Origin: Carposina sasakii
Lineage: Eukaryota > Arthropoda > Insecta > Lepidoptera > Carposinidae
DNA length: 64,000 bases
NCBI GenBank assembly: GCA_014607495.2
Contig: CP053166.1
Location: 12,108,455 to 12,172,454 of the forward strand
Reading direction: 5' to 3'
Positions 12,691-24,877 of the stretch are shown piece by piece; the stretch's first letter is position 1, and the number at the start of each line of letters is the position of its first letter. The position numbers were made by a program, and so were the translations under genes. The notes below the pieces were generated by a model. The model ran no database searches and was not told the origin of the DNA. It was given only the letters and a program-made list of their open reading frames with translations.

Positions 12691-13580
12691 GAAAAGCGGT
12701 GGTAAGCTAGTCCTTATGGGCCTTCAACATTACCTAATAGATTAATATTGTCTTATATATTCCTATACTGTTTTATTCATGTTATTATCTTACACTTTTC
12801 CAACCAATTATTCGTGCAGGTTTTTGAGTATAAATCATATAAATATATAGTCTTATGCATAAAATATTTAAAAGGCATACATTGGCAACAATCCTATCAT
12901 GATATAACAAAAAATTACATAATATTGCAACATAGAGTTTCTAATAGTGATTGTTTCATTGTATGCTACGAATTACTACGAAACGACTACGCCGTAGTCC
13001 GTAGTTAACCTGATTAACTTCTGGGTTTCATCATTTTTTCATGAATAAATAATCAAGGGCCGATTTTTCCAATGGTCCGATATGTATATTTGAAGGATAA
13101 ATGCTGTCTCTATCTTGATAAAGTTTTAAAGAAAGTTCGGACTGTCCGTCCATTGAAAAATCTGGTATAAATTGTAATGTTTATTTATATAGGTTTTCAA
13201 TGGTTTCGAATGATTTCAGCCTCTTAGAAAATCCGGGGTATTAAGATCAAAGCCAGATACTCGATTTACGAATAAAAAAGTTGAAAATACAAATCCATTA
13301 AGTAGGTATAATTCACAAAGCCAACAAACTAAGAAAATAATAAAAAATATTTTACTCACTTTTTCATCGTTCTGAATTTTAACAAAAAATAAAAGCCGAA
13401 ATAATACATTAACTTTTATTACAGGTAAATACCGTACTAACCTTTTACTACCGAGGCTGTTCATAATAAATTAATTTCCAGCCAAGCGATTCAGTTATTT
13501 TTTCATAAAGCAGTAAATTGTACAAGTACAAATTGATTTGCCCCAGTTCAAACGGAACATATTAAACTATACGATACTAG
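12691..13580. other. Intergenic DNA; holds one MITE, otherwise nothing
   Basis: Apart from the inverted-repeat element at 13060-13164, I recognised no gene, RNA or repeat in this stretch. Confidence 0.45.
13060..13164. mobile_element. Small MITE with imperfect TIRs
   Basis: 'cgatttttccaatgg' at 13061-13075 faces 'ccattgaaaaatc' at 13150-13162, an inverted match with one base missing. The unit is about 105 bp and non-coding. Confidence 0.5.
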
Positions 13581-13745
13581 ATGTGCCCGCGACTTTGTCC
13601 TCGTGGACTACAAAATGTAGCCTATGTCCTTTTCCGTACTTCCAGCTATATGTATGCAAAATTTCACGAATATTAGTTGAGTAAATAAAGCGTGAAGAGG
13701 TAACAAACAAACTTACTTTTGCATTTATAATATTAGTTAAGAAGT
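13581..13745 (-). mobile_element. Helitron-like fragment
   Basis: Read on the minus strand it runs from 'ttataaatgcaaaagtaag' through 'ataggctacattttgtagt' to 'aaagtcgcgggcacatctag'. The layout matches the fragments at 18640-18825 and 23278-23440. Confidence 0.6.
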
Positions 13746-13881
13746 TAAGATAATCTGTAGTCGATTCTAACCGCCGCAATTTAATCTTAAACTAAAAATT
13801 TATTAGTACCTGTCCCTTTCTGTCTCAGCCATTTACATTAAGAATTGAGAGGAACAGGCGTAACATATTTTATAATTGACT

Positions 13882-14005
13882 AGCGACCCACCCCGGCTTC
13901 GCACGGGTGCAATGCTGATACTATACATATAAACCTTTTTCTTGAATCACTCTATCTATTTAATAAAACGCATCAAAATCTGTTACGTAGTTTAAAACCT
14001 TTAGT
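13882..14005 (-). mobile_element. Helitron-like tail fragment, second subtype
   Basis: 'ctagcgacccaccccggctt' followed by 'cgcacgggtgcaatgctgat' is repeated almost base for base at 55239-55400. On the minus strand it ends in CTAG, as expected of a non-autonomous Helitron terminus. Confidence 0.6.
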
Positions 14006-14013
14006 AGCACCTT

Positions 14014-14400
14014 TTGGATGAATCGGCCAAATACCAGCTTGAGGCGTTGGAAGCTATCGAAGACCGAGCCAAAAGGCTAAAGACTCACTGTGCAAAGCTA
14101 GATTGCAAAGCCTTGAGCATCGACATAAAGTTGCAAATCTCTCGGTATTCTACAGGTTACATTTCGGGGAGTGTGTGTGACCACTCGACGACCAGGGAAA
14201 CGTCAAGGTGACACCGGTTCACAGTTGAAGTGCCGAAAACTCGTACTAAGCGTTTTGATTCTACATTCATAGTGCGAACGGCCAAGCTGTGGAACTCCCT
14301 GCCTGAATCCCTGTCCTCCATGAACTAAATCTTGCGGTCTTCAAGTCGAGAGTGAACCGGTTTCTTTTAGGCAAGCGCGCTCCATCTTAGACTGCAACGG
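14014..14400 (+). pseudogene. Decayed non-LTR reverse-transcriptase C-terminal tail
   Basis: The frame opens with 'YQLEALEAIEDRAKRL' and, after a stop at 14209, continues through 'VRTAKLWNSLPES' and, in another frame, 'FKSRVNRFLLGK' (about 14338-14375). This order (L-E-x-x-QxRA-like helix, then LWNSLP, then FKSRVNRFLL) is characteristic of the end of Jockey-superfamily ORF2 proteins in Lepidoptera. No endonuclease or catalytic RT motif remains. It contains at least one stop and one frame change, so it is a dead, 5'-truncated copy. Exact family unknown. Confidence 0.65.
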
Positions 14401-15865
14401 TGCTTACCACCAGGCGCGTTTTGGTCAAGCGTAAGCCTATTTAATATTAAAAAAAGATTTAAGCAGAAGCACACATAGGGACAAACATCGGGAAGCGGGA
14501 ATGTTGCGATGGTTAATATAACAAACGTTTTAGTAACCGATATACCAAGTAAAAACATAAAAAGATATTACTCGAAATGTAGAATCCAAGTTAAAAGACG
14601 TTATGGCGGCAAATTGCGAGTTTGTAACTTAGGGGAGTCCCCAGGATCGCTTAGCCGGTACCTACAGGTTCAATTATTAACGCAGCCTCCGTATTTACCC
14701 ACCGCGTAAATAGATGCGCACACAGGCGACACGCGCATTTCGTAGTATATGCAGAAAGTTTAGATACCAGCCCCTCATTCTGTTAAAGTTTACAACTGGA
14801 ACGCAGCCGAAACGCGAAAACGTTGTAGAAACTGGGTATGAAGTATTAATTTTATGGTGAAGTAAGAAGACATATTTTAGCACGCCACGCCTCTTAGTTT
14901 GATTCTATTATGCTGGTAACCACTAGTGCTAATCTACACCTAATAATGAAGAGTAAAGTCACATAAATTATTGCTTAAAGTATGTAACGTAACTTAACTA
15001 CTTTCGACTGCTGGAAACGTAAGGACTGAGGACTGATACAAATTGTCTTGGCGAATTAATTAAAATACGCCTTTTTCCCGAAGGTGTATGCTGATATCAC
15101 GGACTGCCATTTGCTACGTTTCTGAGACAACGCTTTCGCTTCATTGTTCATGATATTCTTTATGTGCGAGACCTTTTCTCTTTTATATTTCTTATATCTG
15201 CAATTTCCCCTATTAATGCATCTAATAACAATACAATCTGAAAATGCACCATATACTATACGCGTTCTTGTACACAATACGTACGTAAAAGCCTCAATTT
15301 TCCATGCGCGCGCCACTTATTGATGTGTGTGTAAACTTGCATGTGTGCGTCCAGGGTTGGCCTTTTGAGGGGGGAGGCTTGAACACGTACAGACAACGCA
15401 CGTAGAGATAACTGAAGGTTACAGCATCTCTCTCACACACAGGCTTATCGAGTAAGACGGATATATTATATTCGTGTTTTTACTCGTCTTTACAAGGAAC
15501 TGTGGAGCTCTCTCCAATGTATTTGCAGACTTGTGCAATTAATAGCACTTTATGAATATTTTAAGTCAAGTTTTTTATTATTAATTGTCGTGTAAATTAT
15601 GTGGAAACGACTTTTTGTGGGATTTTTAATGTACTTGCTCGCGGTATAGTTTCTGACTGAGTTTATTTGCTAATAGGTTTTAAGAATATTGAACAAAATC
15701 CATTCTTTTATCTAAAGCATAGGCAGTGGTTAGGTATAGTTTTCTTTCTAAAATGGATATAGATAGCGCTTAAATTTATTATTTGAGTTATATAGTATGT
15801 ACCTACATGGGCAATACAAAACTTTCAAGTTACGTAATAATCAAAAATGTTGTAACTTACATAAT
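14401..15865. other. Intergenic DNA, nothing recognised
   Basis: No supported gene or repeat. It contains some GT-rich and CA-rich stretches near 15325-15440. Confidence 0.45.
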
Positions 15866-16378
15866 TCAATTATATAAAGCATATAAGTACATGTATCTAT
15901 CCCGGGACAACATCCGTAGATCGACACTCCATATCCCGAGGGAAACCTGCCAGAAAGAGACAACATTGCGTCCAAAGAGACAGCAACAGCAGGGAAGACT
16001 CCTACTTTCAAAATCCAAACGTCTAACATCACTTAGTAGCACCTCTTTGAGTTTCGACTGAAAGGTACTCCACTTTCGGTGTAATTTCCATTGGTGGCCA
16101 CAGATATGTGAAGATTGTGCGTATTGTACCAAGGCAGAAGAGTGCGGACAACAAATATTGATTCGGCATAGAGTGGGGGATGGGGGGGGTACATAATTTG
16201 AACTAATTCTTGTAATGTTTGCACAGGCTCGTCTGGCTGCGCGGCCGATCAACTTGTAGGTGGTAAGTAGAGCCGTTTCATACATGAATTCCCGCACCTG
16301 ATTTCGAAACCAACCTGTTTTATATACAGTTACACAGATAATGGTGTTATTTACAGAGAAACTAGCGCCATCTTTCAT
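15866..16378 (-). other. Open reading frame of 170 residues, unassigned
   Basis: This is the longest frame outside sororin and the retrotransposons, and opens with 'MKDGASFSVNNTIICV'. I recognise no domain. It is cysteine-rich in the middle (about residues 75-135) and basic overall, with no signal peptide or membrane segment I would trust. The opposite strand also carries frames here, one (about 16095-16190) with four cysteines in 'CEDCAYCTKAEEC'. Competing frames suggest GC-balanced non-coding or repeat-derived DNA rather than a gene. No splice sites or neighbours support expression. Confidence 0.2.
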
Positions 16379-17141
16379 AGGAACTATTGGGTGAATCGCA
16401 CTTCCACTGGTCTTCGCTGTAACTTTTTATAGAGTACAAGTCCAATTTGTTAATTTTATAGGCATAGGCGGCGAGAGCAAACAGCCTGAATTTGTTTTCG
16501 GACTATTACACACTTCAGCTGTTTCATGGTGTTTGCTTAGCTGAATACGTTTGAGAGGCTGTATTGAATGAATTGAGGAATAGTCAACTGATATAGAATT
16601 GTTATTTTGGCATTTTTTTCTTGAAATTCGCCTTTATACTTACTCACCTTTGTTTCATGAAGTAACGGCATTTACAACATAACGATGACTTGTTAACTAC
16701 AATGCCCAAACGCAGGGTATCCGAATTCGTTAAATATCTGACACTAATAAGTCAATTCAATAATGTCCATGTTAATATTTATATCGCAGAAAATTATTTG
16801 AAGCTTCATGCATCATATTCGATACACAAAATAGCTTACAATCAGACCGCCAGAGGCGGCGCCGCCGCAAGTTTTATCAAAATCGTTTCAGAAATTAGAA
16901 TTTTGGTATGAAACATTCAAACTGCACATGCATACTATCTCGTGAACCTTGTAAACTAACTATTTATTTTATAATATTAGCACAGTTATTAGTGGGTACC
17001 TACTTGTAAGATTAGAAGGAACAGGGACCTTTTAAAGTTTTCAAATAGATAGCTTACACATAGATCGTTACGAGGTTACGTGTTATCTTCCTAGCTGCAT
17101 CTCGTAATGCATGTCGTAAAATTCAACTAAGGAACTCGGCA
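16379..17141. other. Intergenic DNA, nothing recognised
   Basis: No motif-bearing frame or repeat identified. A run of 'ggcggcgccgccgc' lies near 16855. Confidence 0.45.
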
Positions 17142-17280
17142 CCTTAATTTTGTAACTTGCGACCGGTCGACAACCGGTCGCTAAACGTGAAAAGACGACT
17201 ACGCGACCGATTCCAAGAAACCCTATTCTGTAATCAAGCAGTGTGGTGCACTGACTTTTTCTGACCGACTGCACGACGCA
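17142..17280 (+). repeat. Dispersed repeat with GACCGGTC palindrome
   Basis: 'tttgtaacttgcgaccggtc' then 'gacaaccggtcgctaaa' recurs at 38480-38605 just upstream of sororin, with shared downstream words ('agacgact', 'accctatt', 'ctgact/ctaact'). Two copies over about 120 bp indicate an old transposon fragment; class unknown. Confidence 0.6.
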
Positions 17281-18469
17281 AAGGAGTGGTATTGTGTTTA
17301 ACAGCCTATGTATGTATGTTCCTTTGAAGCATTACACAGACCAAACGCCTCGACCGATTTTTATGATTCATAGATCAATCGATTCCTCTTAGTCCGGGGA
17401 GTGTCACTAAAGACATGACGTTAGTGAAAATCCAATATGGCGACTACTGGAAGAAGAACAAGAAGTTTGCGTCTTGCTGCCGAGCATGTTGAGCGTACCT
17501 ATTAGTAGCTAGGTACTCATAACAAAAAAGTATAAAATAAAAAAACATAATTTAAAAAATCCAAAAACCCGTGTGCTTAAAAAAGAACCAAATAATGTTC
17601 ATAAAAAAAAATCTGAAAAGGAAAAAAACAAGCACTTAGATGTCCGGTGGTGTAGAATTCTATAATATTATTATGGAATGTATACTATTGAAGAACATAA
17701 AATATTTTCTAATGATCGTAACATAACAACGTTCAGTCGGGATCCATTATCCGACAGCCAAGCTAATATTTCAATGGATCCTGCGATTGCGACTGGTTGC
17801 AAGTTACCAAATCAACCTGCGGGCATACTTTTAGGCAATAACCGGGCAATAAGCCAGCAACTTGTCACTGATCATTTACATATGTCCCCCATATATAGGT
17901 AAACGTAGCCATGGGACCTACTTTACGATCTACTAACGATCTTGTAGTTCTAGCTACACCGTGAACCCAGCGGTGAGTGCATATTTATTTATGTATTTTC
18001 TTCATAGGTATCTGCGTAATGGATATTTCCAAGCAGGTACCTCTATGCTCATAGATATTAATGTACACATCGCCACTCCCTGGGAACAGCCACAGCCAGC
18101 CAGCCAGTAGCACTTAACGTGTACATATGTTAATGCTAGGCATACATTAATAAAAACACTGCTATATCTTGTGCTGTTAATTTTACTACTTTATGCCTGC
18201 GACTACGACCGCAAATAGAAATATAATGCCACTAATAAACTAGCATCTTGACCTACTATATCTACTCTTTAGCTGATGGTGGAATGATGAAACTTATCAT
18301 CCAATACAAAGTAGTTATTTATACATTAAGTACTAGAGAGACCTTCAAGAGCAAAGAAAAAATATACATACATACATACGAGTATAATCACACCTTTATC
18401 TCATACGGGGTATGCAGAGCACCAAGGGCCGATAGGACCACATGGTGCCACTTCTGACCAATTTTGAGG
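17281..18469. other. Intergenic DNA, nothing recognised
   Basis: No supported gene. A fragment near 17865-17900 ('gtcactgatcatttacata') vaguely resembles the start of the repeat family at 23800 and 30520. Confidence 0.4.
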
Positions 18470-18545
18470 GTATAGTTGATCAGTCACCAACCCGCCTGCC
18501 CAGCGTAGTGACTATGGGCAAATTCCCCCCACGGCTGATGATGAG
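18470..18545 (-). repeat. Truncated copy of the ATC-anchored repeat
   Basis: It contains 'tcaccaacccgcctgcccag' and 'tgactatgggcaaattcccc', the reverse complement of the central part of the unit at 10937-11206. Confidence 0.6.
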
Positions 18546-18639
18546 TTGAGATGTACAATAAAGAAAAAACATATGGATAATTAAAACGCAAATATGGATG
18601 AAAAAATAAATGGTCATAGTCAAGATTCAGATTCCCAAG

Positions 18640-18825
18640 ACACTATATGTTACCCGCGACTTCTTCCGCGTAGACTACAAAATGTGGCCTTACCATTACA
18701 GAATGTCCTTCTCCGTACTCCCACAACTATTTGTATACAAAATTTCAAGAAGATTTGTTGAGCAAATAAAGCTTGAAGAAGTAACAAACAAACTTACTCA
18801 CTTTTACAATTATAATACTTAATTA
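18640..18825 (-). mobile_element. Helitron-like fragment
   Basis: It has the same order as 13581-13745: 'cgcgacttcttccgcgtag', 'ctacaaaatgtggcc', 'aagaagtaacaaacaaac'. The terminal CTAG has been lost. Confidence 0.55.
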
Positions 18826-19377
18826 TGTATTAATTGGGATTGTCAATAATCTACTAGAATATTTACCCTAAACTAAATTAATCACTTATTTTTTTAAACG
18901 AAAACCAACAAAAACACCATCACCAGCGAAAATGTGTTTACAATTTTTAGCATAAACTATTTACGTCATACTTAGGCTTAAACTACGTAACTCATAGTAC
19001 ATATACATTGGTACCACACTATGGTATAAGTATGCGAAAGTAAACACAAGGCATCCGCTGTACCGCTTATCTGAGAGCAAACTTGGTTCCTATCTTAAAG
19101 TATTTCCCTTCAAAATACGTAGATATAACTAGACGGGACAATTTCTTGGAAACATGTATTAAAAGCCAGTCCGAGTTATAAAAAGGTTGGTTATTCATGG
19201 AATTTCACAATAATTAAGTATTTTTAAAAATGGTTAAATCTTTTGGACGCCATATTTATTTTCTGCTAAAACACTTTGCCAGCAATGTTTTTCGATTCTT
19301 GTGCTGTTTTAGTCGTAGTAAACATTTTGCCCCCTATGTATGTTATTAGCTTGCCATTCTTCAACATTTTTTAAACA
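18826..19377. other. Intergenic DNA, nothing recognised
   Basis: AT-rich, with no gene or shared repeat seen. Confidence 0.45.
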
Positions 19378-19646
19378 TATACAGGGTGTAACAAAAGGGG
19401 TATGTTAAGCGAAAAGCTATGTAAATAGCCCACTATAGAGAACCTATTTCCAAAATTTCAGACTCAAATTCACATTTTTATTTTTCCAGATAGTATGAAG
19501 AATTCCAAAAACAACTCAGGAATGTCCATACAATCTTGAAAAATAAAAATGTGATTTCGAGTCTCAAATTTTGGAAATAGGATCTCTATAGGGGGCTATT
19601 TACATAGTTTTTCGCTTAACATACCCTTTCTGTTACACCCTGTATA
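19378..19646. mobile_element. Fold-back MITE with long TIRs
   Basis: The left end ('tatacagggtgtaac', 'gttaagcgaaaagctatg') and right end ('catagtttttcgcttaac', 'gttacaccctgtata') are inverted repeats running over most of the 269-bp unit, so the whole element can fold on itself. It is flanked by TA, suggesting Tc1/mariner-type mobilisation. Related copies lie at 26517-27169, 25372-25545 and about 28640-28705. Confidence 0.75.
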
Positions 19647-20624
19647 TTTTTTTATTACTTTAGCAAACTAGCTAGAATCTTTGTGTGTGAGAATAGATAA
19701 TTGTTAGTCTTTCACGCAAAAACAGATTTTGGTGGAACTTGGTTTCCTATGTAGCTTATAAATTAGGTGGATAAGTAGGTATATCAGAACAACACGTAGG
19801 CCATAAGTACAAACAGATGAAGCAACTGGCATCTGAATCTAGTAACATATTATTTATACCTATATTGATTATTTTTGTATATAATGTAGTATATGGTCTG
19901 TGTCACCTTTATAAATGTCGCGCTGTGGACGTGTCATCACCCTCACACGGGATGTTTGCGCTATGATAGCTGCAGTCAAGCCAGATGCAGTTAGCAACGG
20001 AATTATTTATCACCTTATATAGGTACGTTATTTTAAATTTTTACACTCATATCTATTAAGAAGAAGAGGACAGTTGTATGTAGGTAGGTAGATACAAAGA
20101 AAATTCGTAAAAAAGAATCCAATAAATTGTACTATAAAAATATCAAAACACAAATCAGTGCAGCAGACATTTTGTAAAAAGTCGCTGCATAAGTGCATAC
20201 CAAAACCGCTTATCTCGAAAAACTCCCAGCAAAAACTGTTAATAAACGTCAAATAATACCGGTACATAAAATCACGACTGGGCCCTCGGGGCAACTCAAC
20301 CCTTAGTAAGGGATGATCCACCATCTTACCCGATATTAGCACCGCGGGCTACAACCTATAAATAAAAAATACTTATTACAGGGGCGGGTATGTAACGCAC
20401 AATGGGGTTGCCTGGTTTATTGCAACTTATGACTTATGACGTTTTCGCTATTAATTTTAGCGGATTATTGAGTTGTAAATGTCGGAATATTATTTCTGAG
20501 GTAATCTCCGATTTATTTGAATGCTTACATTTATACAAAAATAACATTTGTAGGCGTTTCAAAAACGATTACTTGGGTAATTTAACTTTCATAAGGAACA
20601 TATCCCATCCTATCCTACTTCTAA
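19647..20624. other. Intergenic DNA, nothing recognised
   Basis: No supported gene. The 104-residue minus frame at 20028-20342 has no recognisable motif. Confidence 0.4.
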
Positions 20625-20885
20625 TCATCATCATCAGCCTATTGCAGTCTATTTCTGGACGTAGGCTTCCCCCAGGGCACGCCACAAGACTGCCATGGGG
20701 GGTATTTGCCCATAGTCACCACGCGGGGCAGGCGAGTTGGTGACTGTAGTTTGTATTTTGGACTATGTTGTCAACACGGGAAGCGCTGCTGCCCACCTCC
20801 CCGAAACCTTTAATCGCCGCGTACGATACCCACGGGCAGACACGGGGTGGTACGAATTCTACTCTGCAGTCACCACGCGGCCTAA
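20625..20885 (+). repeat. ATC-microsatellite-anchored dispersed repeat, long copy
   Basis: It aligns along its full length to 10937-11206, with shared words such as 'cgccacaagactgccatg' and 'ggtggtacgaattctac'. The frames it opens are fortuitous. Confidence 0.7.
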
Positions 20886-21452
20886 TATTATACTAATAGT
20901 ACCTATATTCGGATTTTCCAATAGACAGATAAGCTTTTAGAAGCATTAAGTTGATCTACTTACTCGTATTTCTATCTTGGTCAAGTTTTAGAAAAAGACA
21001 GTACCTACTACGTAGCGTTCTTTATTGAGTTAGTATAGTAACAACGTGAATAGAAGAAATGCTTAGTCACTTAACTGAACAGCATTTAACGGAGATCACA
21101 GGGAGATCATAATATAGAGCTGTATAACCTTTAAAAAATACTTTCATATGTGGAGTACAGTGCCTTTTTATTACTAAATTTTCAAAAAATATTCGAGTTA
21201 TCAACCAACGCGAACGCATCTCAAATGCACTCAACGGTATTGACTTAAATCGCTCCATCGTTCTCAAATATCGTAAAGGGATAGTCGATGTTCCGAACCA
21301 AAATCGATAGCACACATATCGATAGATAAGTTTTTTTTATTTTTGTAAAAAGTTTTATTTTATAAGTGGTAAGTAGGTATTTAGGTTACCTACATATAAT
21401 TTTCCCCCCGTGATACAACAGGAAGTGTTTCTATTATAATTGAAGCTATTTT
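20886..21452. other. Intergenic DNA, nothing recognised
   Basis: No supported gene. Two 'atcgata' words occur near 21302-21325. Confidence 0.4.
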
Positions 21453-21552
21453 CAGGATATTTCCCAGGTATGCTTCCATGGAGAAAAATGTTTATGATGA
21501 TGAGGAGAATGCGTAGTATTCTGAAACGTTGACGACCAAAAACTTTCTCTAC
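21453..21552 (+). mobile_element. Fragment of the 25.8-kb MITE family
   Basis: 'ccaggtatgcttccatggag' and 'acgttgacgaccaaaaac' match one end of the MITE at 25801-26171. The other end is missing. Confidence 0.6.
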
Positions 21553-22224
21553 ATATACAGGATGTTTTATGTCACACAAAACACAAATATTGTGAGATAC
21601 CTACTTAATAGCAACTTTAACTCCGCCTCAAATAAATTCAACCAGGCCAATAACACCGCCTAATTGCCGTTGAAAAACTTAGCCAAACCTCATAAAATAG
21701 GTAATAATGTAGGAAAAATCGCCGTTAAGCCCGTCCCTAATGCCGAAACGTTCCCACCGGCTATAAATAAAGCCGTGCAAACAAACGGAAAGTGCGCAAA
21801 CAACATAAAACACCGGCCATTGCAATTAAAAACGCATCTTGGTCACGTGCGGTCGCCATCTTGGATTGCGAGTGAGGTTAGGTTGGCTTCCCTCGCTTTT
21901 CATTTTTCAGTTGGATAGGAATACTGGAGGGTTATTAATAAGAATTAATGTAAGTGGTTGCTTTGGAAGTTATACTGACAAATAATTTGTAAAGGCGTAA
22001 ATAACTCGACTCCGTCTGGCATAAGAATTCATTCGTTCGACGAACTTAAGAATCTAAATACATATTTATGTACTTACTTGTAAAATAAGCTATTTCCTAC
22101 AACTTGTTCTAGCTGATATGTAAAGAAATACAGTGATATTATATTGAATTTTTCAGGAATAACTTGTCTTGTTCCCGGAATGATGCTATGCCCTTACCTA
22201 TAATGTAATGTTTTCACTTTATTT
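21553..22224. other. Intergenic DNA, nothing recognised
   Basis: No supported gene. A slightly GC-richer patch near 21830-21900 includes 'ggtcacgtgcggtcgcc'. Confidence 0.4.
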
Positions 22225-22338
22225 CAGGCAAAAACTACTAAACCGATTTCGATGAAATTCGATTAATAACTTATAAGTATATCAGAATAACAGTTAGGCT
22301 ACACAGATTATGAGGACGAAGTAGCGGACGTCCGCTAG
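22225..22338 (+). mobile_element. Helitron-like 3' fragment ending in CTAG
   Basis: It contains 'aaaccgatttcgatgaaatt' and the terminal 'gacgtccgctag', the standard end of this Lepidoptera-type element. Confidence 0.6.
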
Positions 22339-22570
22339 TAATGTACAACGTACAACAATGGATACCGTATAATTATATTAACAAAACTGTCTCTACTAAA
22401 TGATAAACTCGCATTAAATATCCAATATACCAGTACATTGCGATCAAAGCATTTCCCTTACATCCGAAATTAGAGGTTCTCAAATTTTCTATACCATGCA
22501 CTTATTGGAATCTGGGACCATTAGTTTTATATCATTTGAAAACTATATTTTTTTATTTTAAACGTACTCA

Positions 22571-22940
22571 ACACTCCACTCGGGTGAAGAATTTTTTCCA
22601 TTTCTTTATTATAATATATAATATCTTGACTAAGATAAATTTATAAAAACACTTCTCCATTAATATAATCCGTTAGGATATGGTTGATCGTTTCATCTTT
22701 AAACATTGAGCTTTGTTTGCCGAGATTTGGCTAGTGTATAGCTATCGGGATGAAAAATAACATTGTCAATATGTAATTTAGAAAAGAGATGTAAAATTCG
22801 TCATCCGAGTAATTAGTCGGTCAATTGACCCGGTAGCTCAGTGGTTAGAGCGGCTGGCACGGTTTGCAGTGGTCGTGGGTTCGATTCCCACTCGGGTGAA
22901 GATTTTTATCCATTTCTTTATTAATAATTTTATAATACTC
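22571..22940 (+). mobile_element. tRNA-headed SINE-like repeat, two partial units
   Basis: The first unit survives from the end of its head ('ccactcgggtgaa', 22577) through a body with 'taatataatccgtta'. A complete head follows at 22828-22902 with an A-box-like 'tagctcagtggttagagc' and B box 'gggttcgattccc', then the same body start. The T arm and acceptor pair well, but the anticodon stem does not, so I call it tRNA-derived rather than a tRNA gene. The same family forms the inverted pair at 33683-34010. Confidence 0.7.
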
Positions 22941-23277
22941 AACAAAGTACATAATGATTTAATGTTGTATGCCATATTTCTTTTTGTGTATGTGCAATAA
23001 AGAATAAAGATTTCATAGAGCAGATATTTATACAAATTACCTTACTAATGTTGTAAAGAACTAAAGTTTGGATAGAAAGTAGGATGTATATACCTAATTA
23101 ATTTTAGTTTAGTTGCACCACACCGCTTTAACTATTCAGCAAAAAAAAATGATGGTCTGCTATTAACTGCTTCATAAAAACATAAAGTACTTATTGTAAT
23201 TATAAGTAGTAGGTAAATGTATATTGATATACCTAAACCAAGAAATGGCCTAACAAAATATTCTAGCCTAGCTCTAG
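22941..23277. other. Intergenic DNA, nothing recognised
   Basis: AT-rich stretch without identifiable features. Confidence 0.45.
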
Positions 23278-23440
23278 CTATTTCCTGCGACTTCGTCCGC
23301 GTGGACACAGAATGTAGCCCATGTCCTTTTCCGTAGACACTCCCAACTATACATAGGTATGCAAAAATACTAGAAGATTGAGTAAAAAAAAAGTAAAGAG
23401 ATAACAAGCAAACAAACTTACTTTCGCATTTCAATTCATT
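23278..23440 (-). mobile_element. Helitron-like fragment
   Basis: Contains 'gcgacttcgtccgcgtgg', 'gaatgtagcccatgtcc' and 'caaacaaacttactttcgc', as in 13581-13745. Confidence 0.6.
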
Positions 23441-23799
23441 GGAATACTGTATTTTACGACCAATAACGACTAACGTAAGTAACATTACAAGCTCCAACAG
23501 TTTGACAGCCGCTGGACTACAGGAGGCAGATGTGTCTCTTTATTTACTTAGGATGCGCTCTATCTTGCGAGTCACCCTCGACTTGCGAACCAATGAATAA
23601 TAGAACGCGAATTTATTTTACTATAATGTATGTAGGTAACCATTTCTAAGACTAATTACACAGGGAATGATGTATTTTAAGGAGAACGATCTTAATTTGC
23701 TTATAGGGCAACATTTTTTTTTTCAAATCATATAACAAACACGACTGTTTCTGGGGTAGCCTGCAGCTTCACAAAAGAATTCACACAGCCACTTTTAGT

Positions 23800-23972
23800 A
23801 TAGCGGAGACAGATATAAATGGTCAGTGACATGATTGGTGACATGATTGGTGGCATGTCTATCGCCTGAGAGAACGCCCGAGACGACTCTTACAACATGC
23901 ACGGGAGGAGATGCAGAATCAGAAACAGAAAGCAGCTGATGTATTCTAATGAAGCCCCGCATCAGCACAGTC
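23800..23972 (+). repeat. Dispersed repeat ('gaagccccgcatcag' family)
   Basis: It shares 'gcggagacagatataaatg', 'cagctgatgtattctaat' and 'gaagccccgcatcagcac' with the copy at 30520-30682. The start also holds two tandem 'gtgacatgattg' words. Class unknown, non-coding. Confidence 0.6.
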
Positions 23973-24792
23973 AATACCAACGCAAGATTAAAATATTAAA
24001 TCATATTCGTAGATTACAAATCCTCCGCTCCCAAAATCCCAATCCACATCTGCTCCCAAGATGCATGAATTTACCCAAAGTACGCGGAAACTTCGCGTCG
24101 CAACTACAATTTATGTAAAGAGAGCCCACTGAAGCTTAAACACACTTGTTAATACTTACTAACTGTGCGCCATGCGCCGTAGTTAAGAAGATTAAGTACC
24201 TATGCGATGTATGAATATGTAAGTAGGTATAGCTAAAGATGGTACCCATAGTAGTTAAGCTACATAGAAATAACTAAGGTGGGGTCCTTCAGTAGTAAGT
24301 GGTACATCATACATCAGTTACATTTCCTTCCATATATAAAATAAGTATACTTATCTATTTTTTGCTTCCGTACATGTCGTATGTATGAGTTGACTAAGGA
24401 ATTTAAGGGTGAAAACAGTTTCAACCTTCTTGCTTTAAAAATGCTGCAATTTCACCTACAACCTTTCATTCTCAAAAGTATACATACCTAGTTACTAGGT
24501 ACCACAAAACAAGCGAGCTAGCTAATCTAAATGTTATCGCCTTTAATAGCACCAGATTAATTAGCGCTTAATACTAGATTAGCACTATTAATTCATAAGC
24601 ACGCCCTTAGATAGGCTTAAGCGGTATCTAGAACTATGTTAGGGGTGGTTATCGAAACTTTACGACTAATTTCTTGAGGTATGACAAGATTCACCATCTT
24701 GAGGTCTGAAAATGTTTAATTATTGTTTAATAAAACAAGTATTGTATTAGAAATGAAATTGTATTAGGCGTTACAATTCGGAAGTTCAAACA
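23973..24792. other. Intergenic DNA, nothing recognised
   Basis: No supported gene. A 73-residue plus frame overlapping the repeat has no motif. The word 'aataaaacaagtatt' near 24728 is repeated just after the hairpin at 24793. Confidence 0.4.
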
Positions 24793-24831
24793 TTCACTAT
24801 GGGTGTGGGTGTTGGGCGCACCCATAGTGAA
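24793..24831. repeat. 13-bp-arm hairpin
   Basis: 'ttcactatgggtg' (24793-24805) pairs with 'cacccatagtgaa' (24819-24831) around a 13-nt loop. The flanking words 'aataaaacaagta' on both sides suggest a small insertion. Confidence 0.5.
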
Positions 24832-24877
24832 TAAAACAAGTAATTAAGGGATAAAATAAATACATAGATAATTAAAG

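Noticed and set aside
15783..16061. 92-codon plus frame overlapping the 170-codon minus frame
   Set aside because: No motif, and competing open frames on both strands point to non-coding sequence.
22828..22902. Possible tRNA gene
   Set aside because: The promoter boxes and T arm fit, but the anticodon stem does not pair and the unit belongs to a repeated family with SINE-like bodies.
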